Positions 1 through 6,792 of a stretch of 21,302 nt of DNA are shown here, piece by piece. The stretch's first letter is position 1, and every line of letters starts with the position of its first letter. The notes below the pieces were generated by a model. It ran no database searches. It saw nothing but the letters and a program-made list of their open reading frames with translations, and was not told the DNA's origin. Made by a program: the position numbers and the translations under genes. The DNA comes from a virus. The stretch is taken from IMG/VR virus record IMGVR_UViG_3300007960_000246, positions 1 through 21,302 of that record. One strand, written 5' to 3'.

Positions 1-126
1 AACGGCTACGGCGACGGCAACGGCAACGGCAACGGCGACGGCGACGGCAACGGCGACGGCTACGGCGACGGCGACGGCGACGGCAACGGCTACGGCTACG
101 GCTACGGCTATGACAACGGCGACGGC
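1..126 (+). repeat. NACGGC hexanucleotide tandem repeat, 21 units
   Basis: There are twenty-one consecutive 6-base units. Twenty fit NACGGC exactly and only the first base varies (A, G or T, never C). Unit 19 is the variant TATGAC. In the coding frame this gives 8 Asp-Gly, 7 Asn-Gly and 5 Tyr-Gly units plus one Tyr-Asp. The array is cut by the left window edge, so its true length is unknown. It is in-frame coding repetition, not a CRISPR array, since there are no spacers. Confidence 0.9.
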
Positions 127-216
127 GAGAGTCGTACGCATGAAACGACGCCAGTAGACATACTGACGCGGCTCGCCGCTAAAGAGCTAATGGTTGTTAG
201 TGGTAGTGATGTTTAA
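1..216 (+). CDS. C-terminal part of a glycine-rich (N/D/Y)-G repeat protein (5' truncated)
   Basis: The reading frame is open from the first base and stops with TAA at 214-216. The first 42 residues are almost entirely Asn-Gly, Asp-Gly and Tyr-Gly dipeptides. They are followed by about 29 ordinary residues (starting ESRTHETTPVDIL) that end the protein. The next gene has its SD site five bases after this stop, which supports this as the real frame. Low-complexity Gly/Asp/Asn/Tyr tracts are usually disordered or surface exposed, but no specific role can be assigned. The N-terminus lies outside the window. The exact protein family is not recognised. Confidence 0.6.
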   Translation, partial: NGYGDGNGNGNGDGDGNGDGYGDGDGDGNGYGYGYGYDNGDGESRTHETTPVDILTRLAAKELMVVSGSDV

Positions 217-232
217 CCAAAAGGAGAAGCAA

Positions 233-1303
233 ATGAGTGATATCAAACCGACCCATGTAGTATCTTTGAACGAAGCAGTAGACCTAATCCAACACACCGG
301 TACGGATGTCTCGTACTTGTTTTTAGGCGAAATGGGTATCGGCAAGTCGGCGATGCTCTACGAGCTTGCCAAGCGGGAGCCGGACTCTATCTGCGTATAC
401 GCGGATGCACCAACATTTGACACCGCAGACGTGACGGGCGTCCCGTTTGTGGAAGAGATCAATGGTATCAAAATCACACGGTTCGCACCGAACGCGCTGC
501 TTAATATCCACCACGGCAAGCCAGTGAACTTCATGATCGACGAGATCGCCAAGGCCCCGCGCACGGTGCAGAACTCGTTCATGCGGCTCTTCCATGAGAA
601 GAAGATAGGGGAGTTCACCCTGCCCAAGGGAAGCCGGGTATTCGCTACATCTAATCTCGCTGCGGAAGGCTTAGGGGACCACGTACAGGCGCAGTTCCGC
701 AATCGTGGTTCCGTGTGCGAGATCCGAAAGCCGACCGCCGATGAGTGGGTTATCTGGGCTATGGATAACAATATCCACCCTGTTATCGTTGCTTGGGTGA
801 AGCGGTTCCCCCGGTGCATGGCGTCGTTCCGCGACGGTGACGGCAATCCATACATCAACTACCCGAATAAGCCCAGTAACGCGTTCGTGTCGGGGCGTAG
901 TTTGCACCGCGCGAGTGACATAATGTGGCGCAAAACAGATCTGTCGCCAAACGCCCTACGTGTTGCAATCGCGGGTTGCGTGGGATTGTCCGCAGGTAAT
1001 GACATCATGTCATTCGCCGATACGTTCGACCGGCTCCCGTCATGGGATGCAATCATTGCTGCCCCCGGGTCCGCGCAGGTTCCTGACTACAAAGACTTCG
1101 CAGCGAACTTCGTGTCGGTGTTCAGCGCAATCCAATCGGTGACTGCGAAAACCATGGTCCCGTGGATGACATACTGCAACCGTCTACCAAAGGAATATCA
1201 AGGGTTGTTTGCCATGAATGTTCTATCATCTCCCGCCCGCGCTGCCGCGCTTAGTTGCCGCCCGTTTGTGAAGTGGGCAACCGACAATCAATGGCTTTTC
1301 TAG
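233..1303 (+). CDS. MoxR-type AAA+ ATPase
   Basis: This 356-residue AAA+ ATPase has a Walker A motif at about residues 32-39 (GEMGIGKS), a Walker B at 100-104 (FMIDE) and a sensor 1 motif ATSN at 138-141, followed by an Arg-rich QAQFRNRG segment that could supply the arginine finger. This order and the compact domain match the MoxR branch, whose members couple ATP hydrolysis to remodelling or activation of partner proteins, typically with VWA proteins. The next gene is such a VWA protein, nine bases downstream. ATG 233 was chosen because AAGGAG at 221-226 sits six bases upstream; the in-frame ATG at 194 overlaps the previous gene and has no comparable site. The substrate is unknown. Confidence 0.9.
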   Translation: MSDIKPTHVVSLNEAVDLIQHTGTDVSYLFLGEMGIGKSAMLYELAKREPDSICVYADAPTFDTADVTGVPFVEEINGIKITRFAPNALLNIHHGKPVNFMIDEIAKAPRTVQNSFMRLFHEKKIGEFTLPKGSRVFATSNLAAEGLGDHVQAQFRNRGSVCEIRKPTADEWVIWAMDNNIHPVIVAWVKRFPRCMASFRDGDGNPYINYPNKPSNAFVSGRSLHRASDIMWRKTDLSPNALRVAIAGCVGLSAGNDIMSFADTFDRLPSWDAIIAAPGSAQVPDYKDFAANFVSVFSAIQSVTAKTMVPWMTYCNRLPKEYQGLFAMNVLSSPARAAALSCRPFVKWATDNQWLF

Positions 1304-1312
1304 GAGGCAGTT

Positions 1313-2470
1313 ATGTTAACGACAGAAGAACGGATGCAGAAGTTAACGCTGTCGCTTCTTACCCATCAAAAGTACCGCAGCTTAGGTGGTGTCATCATGA
1401 TGGGGGAAGCATCACTATTCGACGAAGGCCCAGTATCAACAGCCTATACCGACGGGTTCAACGTGCGGTATTGCAAGAAGTTCATCGACGGGCTATCTGA
1501 TCCGGAGGCCCGATTCGTCATCCTGCATGAGACGATGCACAAGGCGCTGCTACATCTAACTACGTGGCAGTGGATGTGGAAAGAGGATCCGAAACTGGCG
1601 AACCTTGCCTGCGACTACGTCATCAACCTCCTTCTATACAAGTCCGACGCAGATGATGGGTTCATCGAGATGCCCGCGCAGGGTGCGTTGGATGAGCAGT
1701 ATGAGGGGATGGACGCAGGGGAGGTATTCCGTAAGCTCAAACAAGAAGGGAAGGGGGGAGGTGAGCCCCCCGGTGGGTTCGACGAGCATGGATGGGAACA
1801 AGCGCAGCAGCGTAGCACGGAGGAACAGAAGGAACTATCCGAGCAGGTACAAAGCGCGCTGCAATCGGGGACTATCTTGGCGGGCAGCAAAGCGGGAGAA
1901 CTTGACCGGGCGGTGCGAGAGATACTTACCCCAAAGGTCGACTGGTCCGAGGCGCTGCGGGACTTCATCACTTCCCACTGCGCAGGCAAAGACCTCGCCG
2001 TGTGGCGCAGACCTAACCGGCGGTTGCTACATAACAACATCTACCTGCCATCGTATGTCAGCGAGCGTACTGGGCGTATCGGCATAGGGGTGGATACATC
2101 TGGGTCGGTGAGCGGGAAAATTCTGACCCGCTTCCTGTCTGAAGTTGCAGCGATTGCTACCCTGCTCAAGCCTGAAGTTACCGACTTGATGTATTGGGAT
2201 ACGCGGGTTGCAGCACACGAGAAGTACTCGGATGGGATGTACGAGATGTTGACGCAATCCACTAAACCAAAAGGAGGAGGTGGTACGCGCCCATCATGTG
2301 TCACGCAGTATCTATCAGAGAAAGCCCTGAGATTTGAGTGCATGGTGATGTTGTCGGATGGTGAGGTCGGCAACGATTGGGGAGGAGCGTGGCCCTGCCC
2401 GGTGTTGTGGTGCCTCACAAACAAACAGATTAACGCAGGGGTTGGACGTACGATCTACATAGGAGACTAA
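1313..2470 (+). CDS. VWA-like protein with N-terminal metallopeptidase-like domain (DUF2201 type)
   Basis: This 385-residue protein has two parts. The N-terminal part carries HETMH (residues 72-76) followed by ACDYVIN near 99-105, the HExxH plus downstream Asp arrangement of putative metallopeptidase domains found with VWA proteins. A Gly/Glu/Gln-rich linker spans about 140-185. The C-terminal part has a MIDAS-type DTSGS motif (261-265), GGGGT (321-325) and LSDG (347-350), together a VWA-like metal-dependent binding fold. AGGAGG at 1302-1307 overlaps the upstream stop and sits five bases before ATG. Known MoxR plus VWA pairs act as chaperone or metal-insertion machines; whether this one cleaves protein is not known. 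All HExxH and MIDAS residues look intact. Confidence 0.87.
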   Translation: MLTTEERMQKLTLSLLTHQKYRSLGGVIMMGEASLFDEGPVSTAYTDGFNVRYCKKFIDGLSDPEARFVILHETMHKALLHLTTWQWMWKEDPKLANLACDYVINLLLYKSDADDGFIEMPAQGALDEQYEGMDAGEVFRKLKQEGKGGGEPPGGFDEHGWEQAQQRSTEEQKELSEQVQSALQSGTILAGSKAGELDRAVREILTPKVDWSEALRDFITSHCAGKDLAVWRRPNRRLLHNNIYLPSYVSERTGRIGIGVDTSGSVSGKILTRFLSEVAAIATLLKPEVTDLMYWDTRVAAHEKYSDGMYEMLTQSTKPKGGGGTRPSCVTQYLSEKALRFECMVMLSDGEVGNDWGGAWPCPVLWCLTNKQINAGVGRTIYIGD

Positions 2471-2471
2471 C

Positions 2472-2756
2472 ATGACGAGTACGACGAATAAGGCAGGTAA
2501 CAAAGTGATTCTTCATCTCGGGTATTACCGGTATGTGCTAGATCCCAAGGTGGCTACCGAGTTGTTCCTGGCCCTTACGAAGGAGACGGTCGAGCGGTTC
2601 GATGACAAGTGGAACTCCGAGATGCGCAAACAAGAGCCACGGGTACTCCCGACAGACTCTACAGAAATTAAGATAACGCTTCTTCCGGAAGCAGATTACG
2701 CAATGGGGAAGTTGTTGTACGCAGCAGAGCAATCTAACAAAAGCGAAGGAGAGTAG
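2472..2756 (+). CDS. Small hypothetical protein in the MoxR/VWA cluster
   Basis: A 94-residue soluble protein not recognised as a named family. It begins one base after the VWA gene stop, with AGGAG at 2461-2465 six bases upstream of ATG. The first 45 residues look like a strand followed by a helix (KVILHLGYYRYVLDP, then a Lys/Glu-rich helix), and the C-terminal 30 residues are again helical. No cysteines or membrane segments are present. Its tight position between the VWA gene and the next large gene suggests it is translated with, and may work with, the MoxR/VWA system, but that is inference from position only. Confidence 0.75.
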   Translation: MTSTTNKAGNKVILHLGYYRYVLDPKVATELFLALTKETVERFDDKWNSEMRKQEPRVLPTDSTEIKITLLPEADYAMGKLLYAAEQSNKSEGE

Positions 2757-2758
2757 TC

Positions 2759-3610
2759 ATGGGTGTTGTCGATAACAGCATGTTGGTAAACCTTTCTATG
2801 TCGGTGTGGTCCGGTCGTAAGCTCGACCGGCAGGTATCCGAAGAGGTAGACGCCGCCAAGAGCACCCGCACCCGGGCGGGGAACTACAACAAGAATCTGT
2901 TTGCGGGGGTCGTTGAGTTGGAGGCAGTGATCTCGGTATCGAAGGCGATTCGATTCTGGCATACCCGGCACACATTGCCTTGGTCGGATGGCGGCGAACG
3001 GTTGTTGCCGTTGCCAAACTTCTTAGCCTACAAGAAGGAGCTTGCTGAATGGGAACAGAAGTTCAAGGAGGTGGTTGACTTGTTCTGCGCCAAGTATTCG
3101 ACGTTGATCGCAGCGCAAGCTTTCCAGTTGGGGGCCTTGTTCAACCGAGATGAGTATCCGGACCCCAACCTCATCACGAACAAGTTTGCCTTACACTGCA
3201 CATTCTCCCCTGTGCCAGGAGTAGGGGACTGGCGGATTCAGACAGACGATACGTTGCGTCAAGAGTTGGAGGCCCAGTATGAGAAGGCGTATGCGAATCG
3301 TCTCAGCAACGTGACGAATGACTTGTGGCAGCGGTTGCATACATGCCTTACTCACATGAGTGAGAAGCTGGTCGAGCGTGGCGAAGGCAAGCGTAAAGTC
3401 ATCCGCGACTCCTTGCTTGGCAACGCTGTGGAGCTTTGCGGGTTGTTGTCTCGGCTCAATGTATTGAACGACCCGGCGTTGGAAATTGCCCGCAAGCAAT
3501 TGGAATCGGTATTGTCTGGGTTGGACGTGCAAGACTTGCGCAAGAGTGACGGGGCGCGTAAGGAGATTAAGACGCAAGTGGACGATATATTGAAGCGGTT
3601 CAATTTCTAA
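2759..3610 (+). CDS. Hypothetical helical protein, MoxR/VWA-associated (DUF3150-like?)
   Basis: A 283-residue, mostly helical, charged protein with no signal peptide or membrane span. It starts two bases after the previous stop, with AAGGAG at 2746-2751 seven bases before ATG. The N-terminal 20 residues (NLSMSVWSGRKLDRQ region) are followed by a middle section with many Lys/Glu and aromatic residues, and a C-terminal Leu-rich helical part. In phages and plasmids, MoxR and VWA genes are often followed by a protein of about this size annotated DUF3150. The position and character fit, but I cannot confirm that family by eye. No enzymatic motif is visible. It may be a substrate or scaffold of the upstream ATPase pair. 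Confidence 0.75.
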   Translation: MGVVDNSMLVNLSMSVWSGRKLDRQVSEEVDAAKSTRTRAGNYNKNLFAGVVELEAVISVSKAIRFWHTRHTLPWSDGGERLLPLPNFLAYKKELAEWEQKFKEVVDLFCAKYSTLIAAQAFQLGALFNRDEYPDPNLITNKFALHCTFSPVPGVGDWRIQTDDTLRQELEAQYEKAYANRLSNVTNDLWQRLHTCLTHMSEKLVERGEGKRKVIRDSLLGNAVELCGLLSRLNVLNDPALEIARKQLESVLSGLDVQDLRKSDGARKEIKTQVDDILKRFNF

Positions 3611-3612
3611 CT

Positions 3613-3903
3613 ATGGCATCAACCCCGGAAAGTAAAGTCAAGGCGCGGGTCAAGGCGCTACTAGACGAGTACGGGGCGTACCATTTCCCTCCGAACATGG
3701 GGGGTTACGGGCGCTCCGGCATTCCAGACATCATTGCCTGCCTTAAGGGAAGATTCATTGCCATCGAATGCAAGGCGGGGGGTAGTAAGCCTACCGCACT
3801 GCAACTAAGAGAGCTTGACAGGATTAGAGCGAGAGGAGGAGTGGCCCTTGTGGTTAACGAAGAAGGTGTCGAAGCGCTACGGTCGGTATTGTCTTCGTTG
3901 TAA
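3613..3903 (+). CDS. VRR-NUC domain nuclease
   Basis: A 96-residue single-domain protein of the PD-(D/E)XK superfamily. The motif GIPDIIAC (about residues 36-43) supplies the catalytic Asp, and FIAIECKAG (about 48-56) supplies the Glu-x-Lys pair. TALQLRELDRIRARGG and ALVV complete the usual VRR-NUC order, where a Gln follows the core. Stand-alone phage VRR-NUC proteins are thought to act as structure-specific nucleases in replication or recombination. The gene begins two bases after the upstream stop with no good SD site, so translation is probably coupled. The length is normal for the stand-alone domain. Confidence 0.88.
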   Translation: MASTPESKVKARVKALLDEYGAYHFPPNMGGYGRSGIPDIIACLKGRFIAIECKAGGSKPTALQLRELDRIRARGGVALVVNEEGVEALRSVLSSL

Positions 3904-3945
3904 TTGATCGTTAACATTATGAAGGTGTAGATTAAACGGTGGACT

Positions 3946-4086
3946 ATGACATACGAGAGAATACGAGATTGGGTTGAAATAGTAATTGTTGGGGCTTCAT
4001 TCATTGGGCTGATATTTTTTCTTATAGCTCCGTTGGAAGACATAAAAGAGGACTGCGCAAAGTGGATGCAAACAACAAGCAAATAG
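3946..4086 (+). CDS. 46-residue single-pass membrane peptide
   Basis: A short frame with ATG at 3946 and TAG at 4084-4086. The first nine residues are charged (MTYERIRDW). A hydrophobic stretch of about 19 residues follows at 10-28 (VEIVIVGASFIGLIFFLIA), long enough for one membrane span, then an acidic and lysine-containing tail. Upstream is only a weak purine patch (GGTGGA at 3938-3943). Its last 25 bases overlap the DUF3310 gene in another frame. The base composition is more AT-rich than its neighbours. The hydrophobic pattern makes a real peptide likely, but the weak ribosome site leaves doubt. Function unknown. Confidence 0.55.
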   Translation: MTYERIRDWVEIVIVGASFIGLIFFLIAPLEDIKEDCAKWMQTTSK

Positions 4087-4295
4087 GTGGGGACCACTAT
4101 ATCGAAATGGCAGTGGAGCCCTGGGATGTCGTTGCGACTTGGCCTACTGAACAGCAGATCGGGTTCTATAGGGGCAACGCGTTAAAGTACCTGATGCGTA
4201 TGGGTGCCAAGGATAATGTAGGGATCGAGGTAGGTAAGGCGATGCATTACCTGGAAAAATTGCTTGAAGTACTAGGAGAAGATGATGGAGAGTGA
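4062..4295 (+). CDS. DUF3310 family protein
   Basis: A 77-residue protein with the DUF3310 signature: IGGDHY near residues 8-13, then EPWDVV, a central YRGNALKYLMR helix and AMHYLEKLLE at the end. The family is common in tailed phages and small; a link to nucleotide metabolism has been suggested in annotations, but the role is not settled. The start must be GTG at 4062, since no in-frame ATG precedes the GGDHY motif. AAAGAGG at about 4045-4051 is the likely ribosome site. It overlaps the membrane peptide gene upstream and the 55-residue gene downstream. Confidence 0.85.
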   Translation: MDANNKQIGGDHYIEMAVEPWDVVATWPTEQQIGFYRGNALKYLMRMGAKDNVGIEVGKAMHYLEKLLEVLGEDDGE

Positions 4296-4452
4296 TTTAC
4301 AAGAGAAGGTCGCGGCGGCAGTTGCGTATTTGCGTAGCCGGAATATCTACAAAATTGATCAAGGGAATAGGCATGTATATACGCCGTCGGCGGCGACGGA
4401 CATCAAGGCTACATTCAAACGGGTAGCGAACGAACAACGACGAGCAAAATAA
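4285..4452 (+). CDS. 55-residue hypothetical protein
   Basis: A short frame starting at ATG 4285 (an in-frame ATG also lies at 4282) and ending TAA 4450-4452. AGGAG at 4274-4278 is six bases before 4285, a good SD placement, and the start overlaps the end of the DUF3310 gene by eleven bases. The peptide is helical at first (LQEKVAAAVAYLRSRN) and basic at the end (QRRAK), with a YTPSAATDIKATFKRV middle that could be a compact nucleic-acid-binding helix pair. No named family is recognised. Confidence 0.65.
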   Translation: MESDLQEKVAAAVAYLRSRNIYKIDQGNRHVYTPSAATDIKATFKRVANEQRRAK

Positions 4453-4477
4453 ACCCAAGGATAGGAGCGAGCCGATT

Positions 4478-4729
4478 ATGAAGCGTGAAGAGTTCGAACG
4501 CGTATTCAAGTGTGGTGGTAAGTCAGACCTCGTCGCCGTTACGACGTGTGATGATGCAGAGGTACGGCGAGAGCACCTGTATTCGTTCAACCCCAAGGCG
4601 CTTGAAAAGTTCGTACGCGAGACACGCAACGCCGCGATTGAAGAAGCGGCGCTGTACATTGAGTACAGTGGCAGTAAGTCACGCACATGGTTATCAGAAG
4701 GAATTCGACACTTGAAGGAGCAGGAATGA
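4478..4729 (+). CDS. 83-residue hypothetical protein
   Basis: An 83-residue charged soluble protein of unknown family. An AGGAG at about 4463-4467 lies ten bases before ATG, a little far but usable. There are two cysteines in the first third (positions 12 and 24) without a zinc-ribbon spacing. The C-terminal half is helical (ALEKFVRETRNAAIEEAAL). Its TGA stop overlaps the next ATG (ATGA), suggesting coupled translation. No function can be proposed. Confidence 0.65.
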   Translation: MKREEFERVFKCGGKSDLVAVTTCDDAEVRREHLYSFNPKALEKFVRETRNAAIEEAALYIEYSGSKSRTWLSEGIRHLKEQE

Positions 4730-4914
4730 TTTACAGTTCGACTTACAGGGCGCGGCTGAATGTTGACGACGTGGAGTGGATCTGCATGGAGTGTGCGCAC
4801 CTATATGGTGGCAAGCAACCAATGGACCATCTAGCAACTTATCATGAGGGAGTGTGTAATGTTTGCGACAAGATTAAAGCGGTTACTGAGCCGAGAGACT
4901 TCGTTTGGCGTTGA
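4726..4914 (+). CDS. Small zinc-ribbon protein
   Basis: A 62-residue protein with two CxxC pairs, CMEC near residues 21-24 and CNVC near 45-48, separated by about 20 residues including a His. The tail (KAVTEPRDFVW) is typical of small phage zinc-binding proteins. ATG 4726 was chosen over upstream ATG 4687 because AAGGAG at 4715-4720 sits five bases before it and the start overlaps the upstream TGA. Four-cysteine zinc binding is inferred from spacing; the partner (DNA, RNA or protein) is unknown. Confidence 0.75.
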   Translation: MIYSSTYRARLNVDDVEWICMECAHLYGGKQPMDHLATYHEGVCNVCDKIKAVTEPRDFVWR

Positions 4915-4972
4915 GGCAGTAATCTACGCCGTCTCAATCCTGGGGATTCTTATACTGCTATTAGGGGCATGA
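4859..4972 (+). CDS. 37-residue single-pass membrane peptide, overlapping start
   Basis: ATG at 4859 is preceded by GAGGGAG at 4846-4852 (six-base spacing), a strong ribosome site located inside the zinc-ribbon gene. The first 56 bases overlap that gene in the +1 frame. The peptide has a basic N-terminus (about four Arg/Lys in the first 12 residues) followed at 21-36 by a purely hydrophobic helix (VIYAVSILGILILLLG), a pattern of a small inner-membrane peptide with its N-terminus inside. Its TGA overlaps the next start (ATGATG). No family is recognised; small phage membrane peptides may act in lysis or superinfection control, but nothing here decides it. Confidence 0.6.
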   Translation: MFATRLKRLLSRETSFGVEAVIYAVSILGILILLLGA

Positions 4973-5394
4973 TGGACGCTGATGAATATATCTGGATGAC
5001 ATGCGTTTTATCTGTTTGGAGGAAGCAGGGGAAAATGGCCCACGCCGTTAGGACGTATCAAAAATACAACGGGAAAGACCTTAAAGAGACCTTACAGGAA
5101 CTTCATAAACTGAAAAGCGGTGGGAATGTGTTCTTAAAAAATCATGCACAGGCGTGGCTTGCTTTGCATTTCCAACCGGTATCTGAGGCGTTATGGAATG
5201 GTGCGGATGATGCACAAGCGATGAAAATATGGAAAAAAACTAAGCGCGCCGTCAACAGGGCAATGCAAAATGACATTGTTAAAAGGCATCGTGAACAGCG
5301 AAAGGTATGGTTAGAAAACCAAGTGTCAGCGGCAGCTAGCAAAGCATTTGCGGATGGGTGGCTCAAAAAACATGACTGGAGGACTGTGAAATAA
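4972..5394 (+). CDS. 140-residue hypothetical protein, Lys-rich
   Basis: A soluble, strongly basic helical protein of unknown family. ATG at 4969 and at 4972 are both in frame; 4972 has slightly better spacing from AGGGG (4963-4967). A Lys/Tyr/Trp-rich first half (VRTYQKYNGKDLKETLQELHK) is followed by a long charged helix (KRHREQRKVWLENQ) and AAASKAFADGWLKKHDW. Codon use is more AT-rich than in the MoxR or polymerase genes, suggesting a different history. It overlaps the downstream gene by one base (TAATG). Confidence 0.65.
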   Translation: MDADEYIWMTCVLSVWRKQGKMAHAVRTYQKYNGKDLKETLQELHKLKSGGNVFLKNHAQAWLALHFQPVSEALWNGADDAQAMKIWKKTKRAVNRAMQNDIVKRHREQRKVWLENQVSAAASKAFADGWLKKHDWRTVK

Positions 5395-5711
5395 TGAGTG
5401 GAAGAGTATCGTACGATCAACTTGCGGCAGTTTTGAAAGAGTTAATTAAACGTCCGCTTACGGTGCGGGAAATGTCGCGCATAGGCGGAGTTAGCTACCA
5501 AAGCGCAAGGTATTGGGCGTATGTATTACACACAGCGCGATTGGTTCGTATCACGGGTTACGTCAAAACCCCAAGGACGAAGCATGGATCTCGCTTGTTC
5601 GCGTGGGGCGAAGGTTCGGATGCCCCGAATCCTAAACTGACCACCGCAGAACGGTCTCGTAGGTATCGCGAAAATAAACGTAACCTAAGTAATGTATGGA
5701 GAGGGGTGTAA
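5394..5711 (+). CDS. Putative helix-turn-helix DNA-binding protein
   Basis: A 105-residue basic protein. Residues about 22-45 (LTVREMSRIGGVSYQSARYW) fit a winged-helix or HTH pattern, with SYQSARYW as the recognition helix, followed by VLHTARLVRITGYV as a wing-like strand pair. The C-terminal tail is rich in Arg and Asn (ERSRRYRENKRN). It starts one base before the end of the previous gene (TAATG) with GGAGG at 5378-5382 eleven bases upstream. It may regulate phage transcription or bind replication intermediates. The exact family is not recognised. Confidence 0.65.
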   Translation: MSGRVSYDQLAAVLKELIKRPLTVREMSRIGGVSYQSARYWAYVLHTARLVRITGYVKTPRTKHGSRLFAWGEGSDAPNPKLTTAERSRRYRENKRNLSNVWRGV

Positions 5712-6544
5712 TGGAGCCGCTTTGTATTTACCATGGGAATTGCGCAGACGGCTTCGCCGCTGCGTGGGTCTTTAGCAGGCACGGGTGTTTTCCCCAAATC
5801 AAGTTTCACGCCGGGGTGTACAACGAGCCGCCTCCCGACACAGTCGGGAAAGACGTCTTCTTACTTGATTTTAGTTATAAGCGGGACGTTGTTGAAAAGA
5901 TAGTGAACACGTCGAACCAAGTCTATCTGATTGACCACCATAAAACGGCACTGGGGGATCTTGACCCACTCATTACATGCGGGGCGGTGCGGTCATATTC
6001 CAGCCTTGATCATTCAGGTGCTACGCTGGCTTGGCTATATATGTATGGCACGCTTGACAATGCGCCCCCGTTGTTGAACCACATTGAGGATTACGACTTG
6101 TGGCGTTTCGCATTACCCTACACCCGGGAGATCCAGAGCAATCTATTCAGTCACCCCTATGATTTCGCCGTGTGGGATGAGCTTATGAAGACGGACGTGG
6201 ATGTGTTGATAGCCGAGGGGCGGGCGATTGCGCGCAAGCACCGGAAGGATCTGTTGGAGCTTCTCAAGCAGACCAAACACCGCCGAATAATCGGCGGGTA
6301 TAACGTACCGGTGGCGAATCTGCCGTATACCTTTGCGTCCGACGCAGGAAACACCATGGCAAGTTCAGGGGAGTTCTTCGCCGCATCCTACTACGATACC
6401 CCCGCCCATCGGGTGTACTCTCTTAGGTCTAACGGCGCGGTCGATGTAAGCGAAGTTGCCAAACAGTATGGTGGGGGAGGGCACAAGAACTCGGCCGGGT
6501 TCCGGGTGCCGTTTGATCATGAGCTAGGGGGTGCACCGAGATGA
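5711..6544 (+). CDS. DHH family phosphoesterase
   Basis: A 277-residue protein with the DHH order of motifs: NCADGFAAAW (residues 10-19, first Asp), LLDFSYK (51-57), IDHHKT (74-79) and, after a linker, a DHHA1-type GGGGHKNSAGF (254-264). DHH/DHHA1 proteins hydrolyse phosphodiester bonds in short RNA, cyclic dinucleotides or single-stranded DNA using two manganese ions. In a phage, candidate roles are nanoRNA turnover or removal of a nucleotide second messenger used in host defence; the sequence does not choose between them. Start 5711 was chosen since the DGF motif must be near the N-terminus and GAGGGG lies at 5701-5706; an in-frame ATG at 5696 is also possible. Confidence 0.88.
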   Translation: MEPLCIYHGNCADGFAAAWVFSRHGCFPQIKFHAGVYNEPPPDTVGKDVFLLDFSYKRDVVEKIVNTSNQVYLIDHHKTALGDLDPLITCGAVRSYSSLDHSGATLAWLYMYGTLDNAPPLLNHIEDYDLWRFALPYTREIQSNLFSHPYDFAVWDELMKTDVDVLIAEGRAIARKHRKDLLELLKQTKHRRIIGGYNVPVANLPYTFASDAGNTMASSGEFFAASYYDTPAHRVYSLRSNGAVDVSEVAKQYGGGGHKNSAGFRVPFDHELGGAPR

Positions 6545-6792
6545 ACGAGTGTGATCATTTGAGCAGTAAGGTTATTGACTCCCGGCCCGCAGAGTCCGAT
6601 CAAGATAACCAAGCTGTGTGGAGGCGACGAGAATGTCTGGAGTGCAAGCAGAGGTACAACACATGGGAGATCCCGGAGACGGAATATCGGGACTACCTGG
6701 ATTCGAAAAGGACGCTGGCCTCGATGCTAAATGGACTCACCGCGATCCTTACCCAAGCTGGCCGTTTGGAAGAGTCCGACCAAGAGAGCTAG
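6541..6792 (+). CDS. NrdR-like zinc-ribbon protein lacking an ATP-cone
   Basis: An 83-residue protein whose first 50 residues resemble the zinc ribbon of the ribonucleotide reductase repressor NrdR: VIDSRPAES, then RRRECLECKQRY and a TWEIPE strand. NrdR itself continues with an ATP-cone, which is absent here; instead there is a short helical tail. The first metal-ligand pair is unusual: C4-D-H6 instead of CxxC. The start overlaps the DHH gene (ATGA). It could act as a small DNA-binding protein or a decoy of the host regulator; both are speculation. Confidence 0.72.
   Translation: MNECDHLSSKVIDSRPAESDQDNQAVWRRRECLECKQRYNTWEIPETEYRDYLDSKRTLASMLNGLTAILTQAGRLEESDQES

Noticed and set aside
1-126. 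CRISPR or non-coding satellite array
   Set aside because: Units are contiguous 6-mers without spacers and stay in an open frame ending with TAA 214-216.
358-858. Antisense frames over the MoxR gene, and similar ones over the VWA gene (1615-2040) and helicase gene (11607-12176)
   Set aside because: No SD sites, no recognisable motifs, and full overlap with well-supported genes.
3904-3933. Promoter-like TTGATC with TAGATT 18 bases later
   Set aside because: Both boxes are partial matches in an AT-rich gap of about 40 bases; too weak to claim.
4485-4715. 76-residue frame overlapping the 83-residue gene at 4478
   Set aside because: Ser/Arg-rich shadow without SD; the 4478 frame has coupling to the next gene and better protein character.
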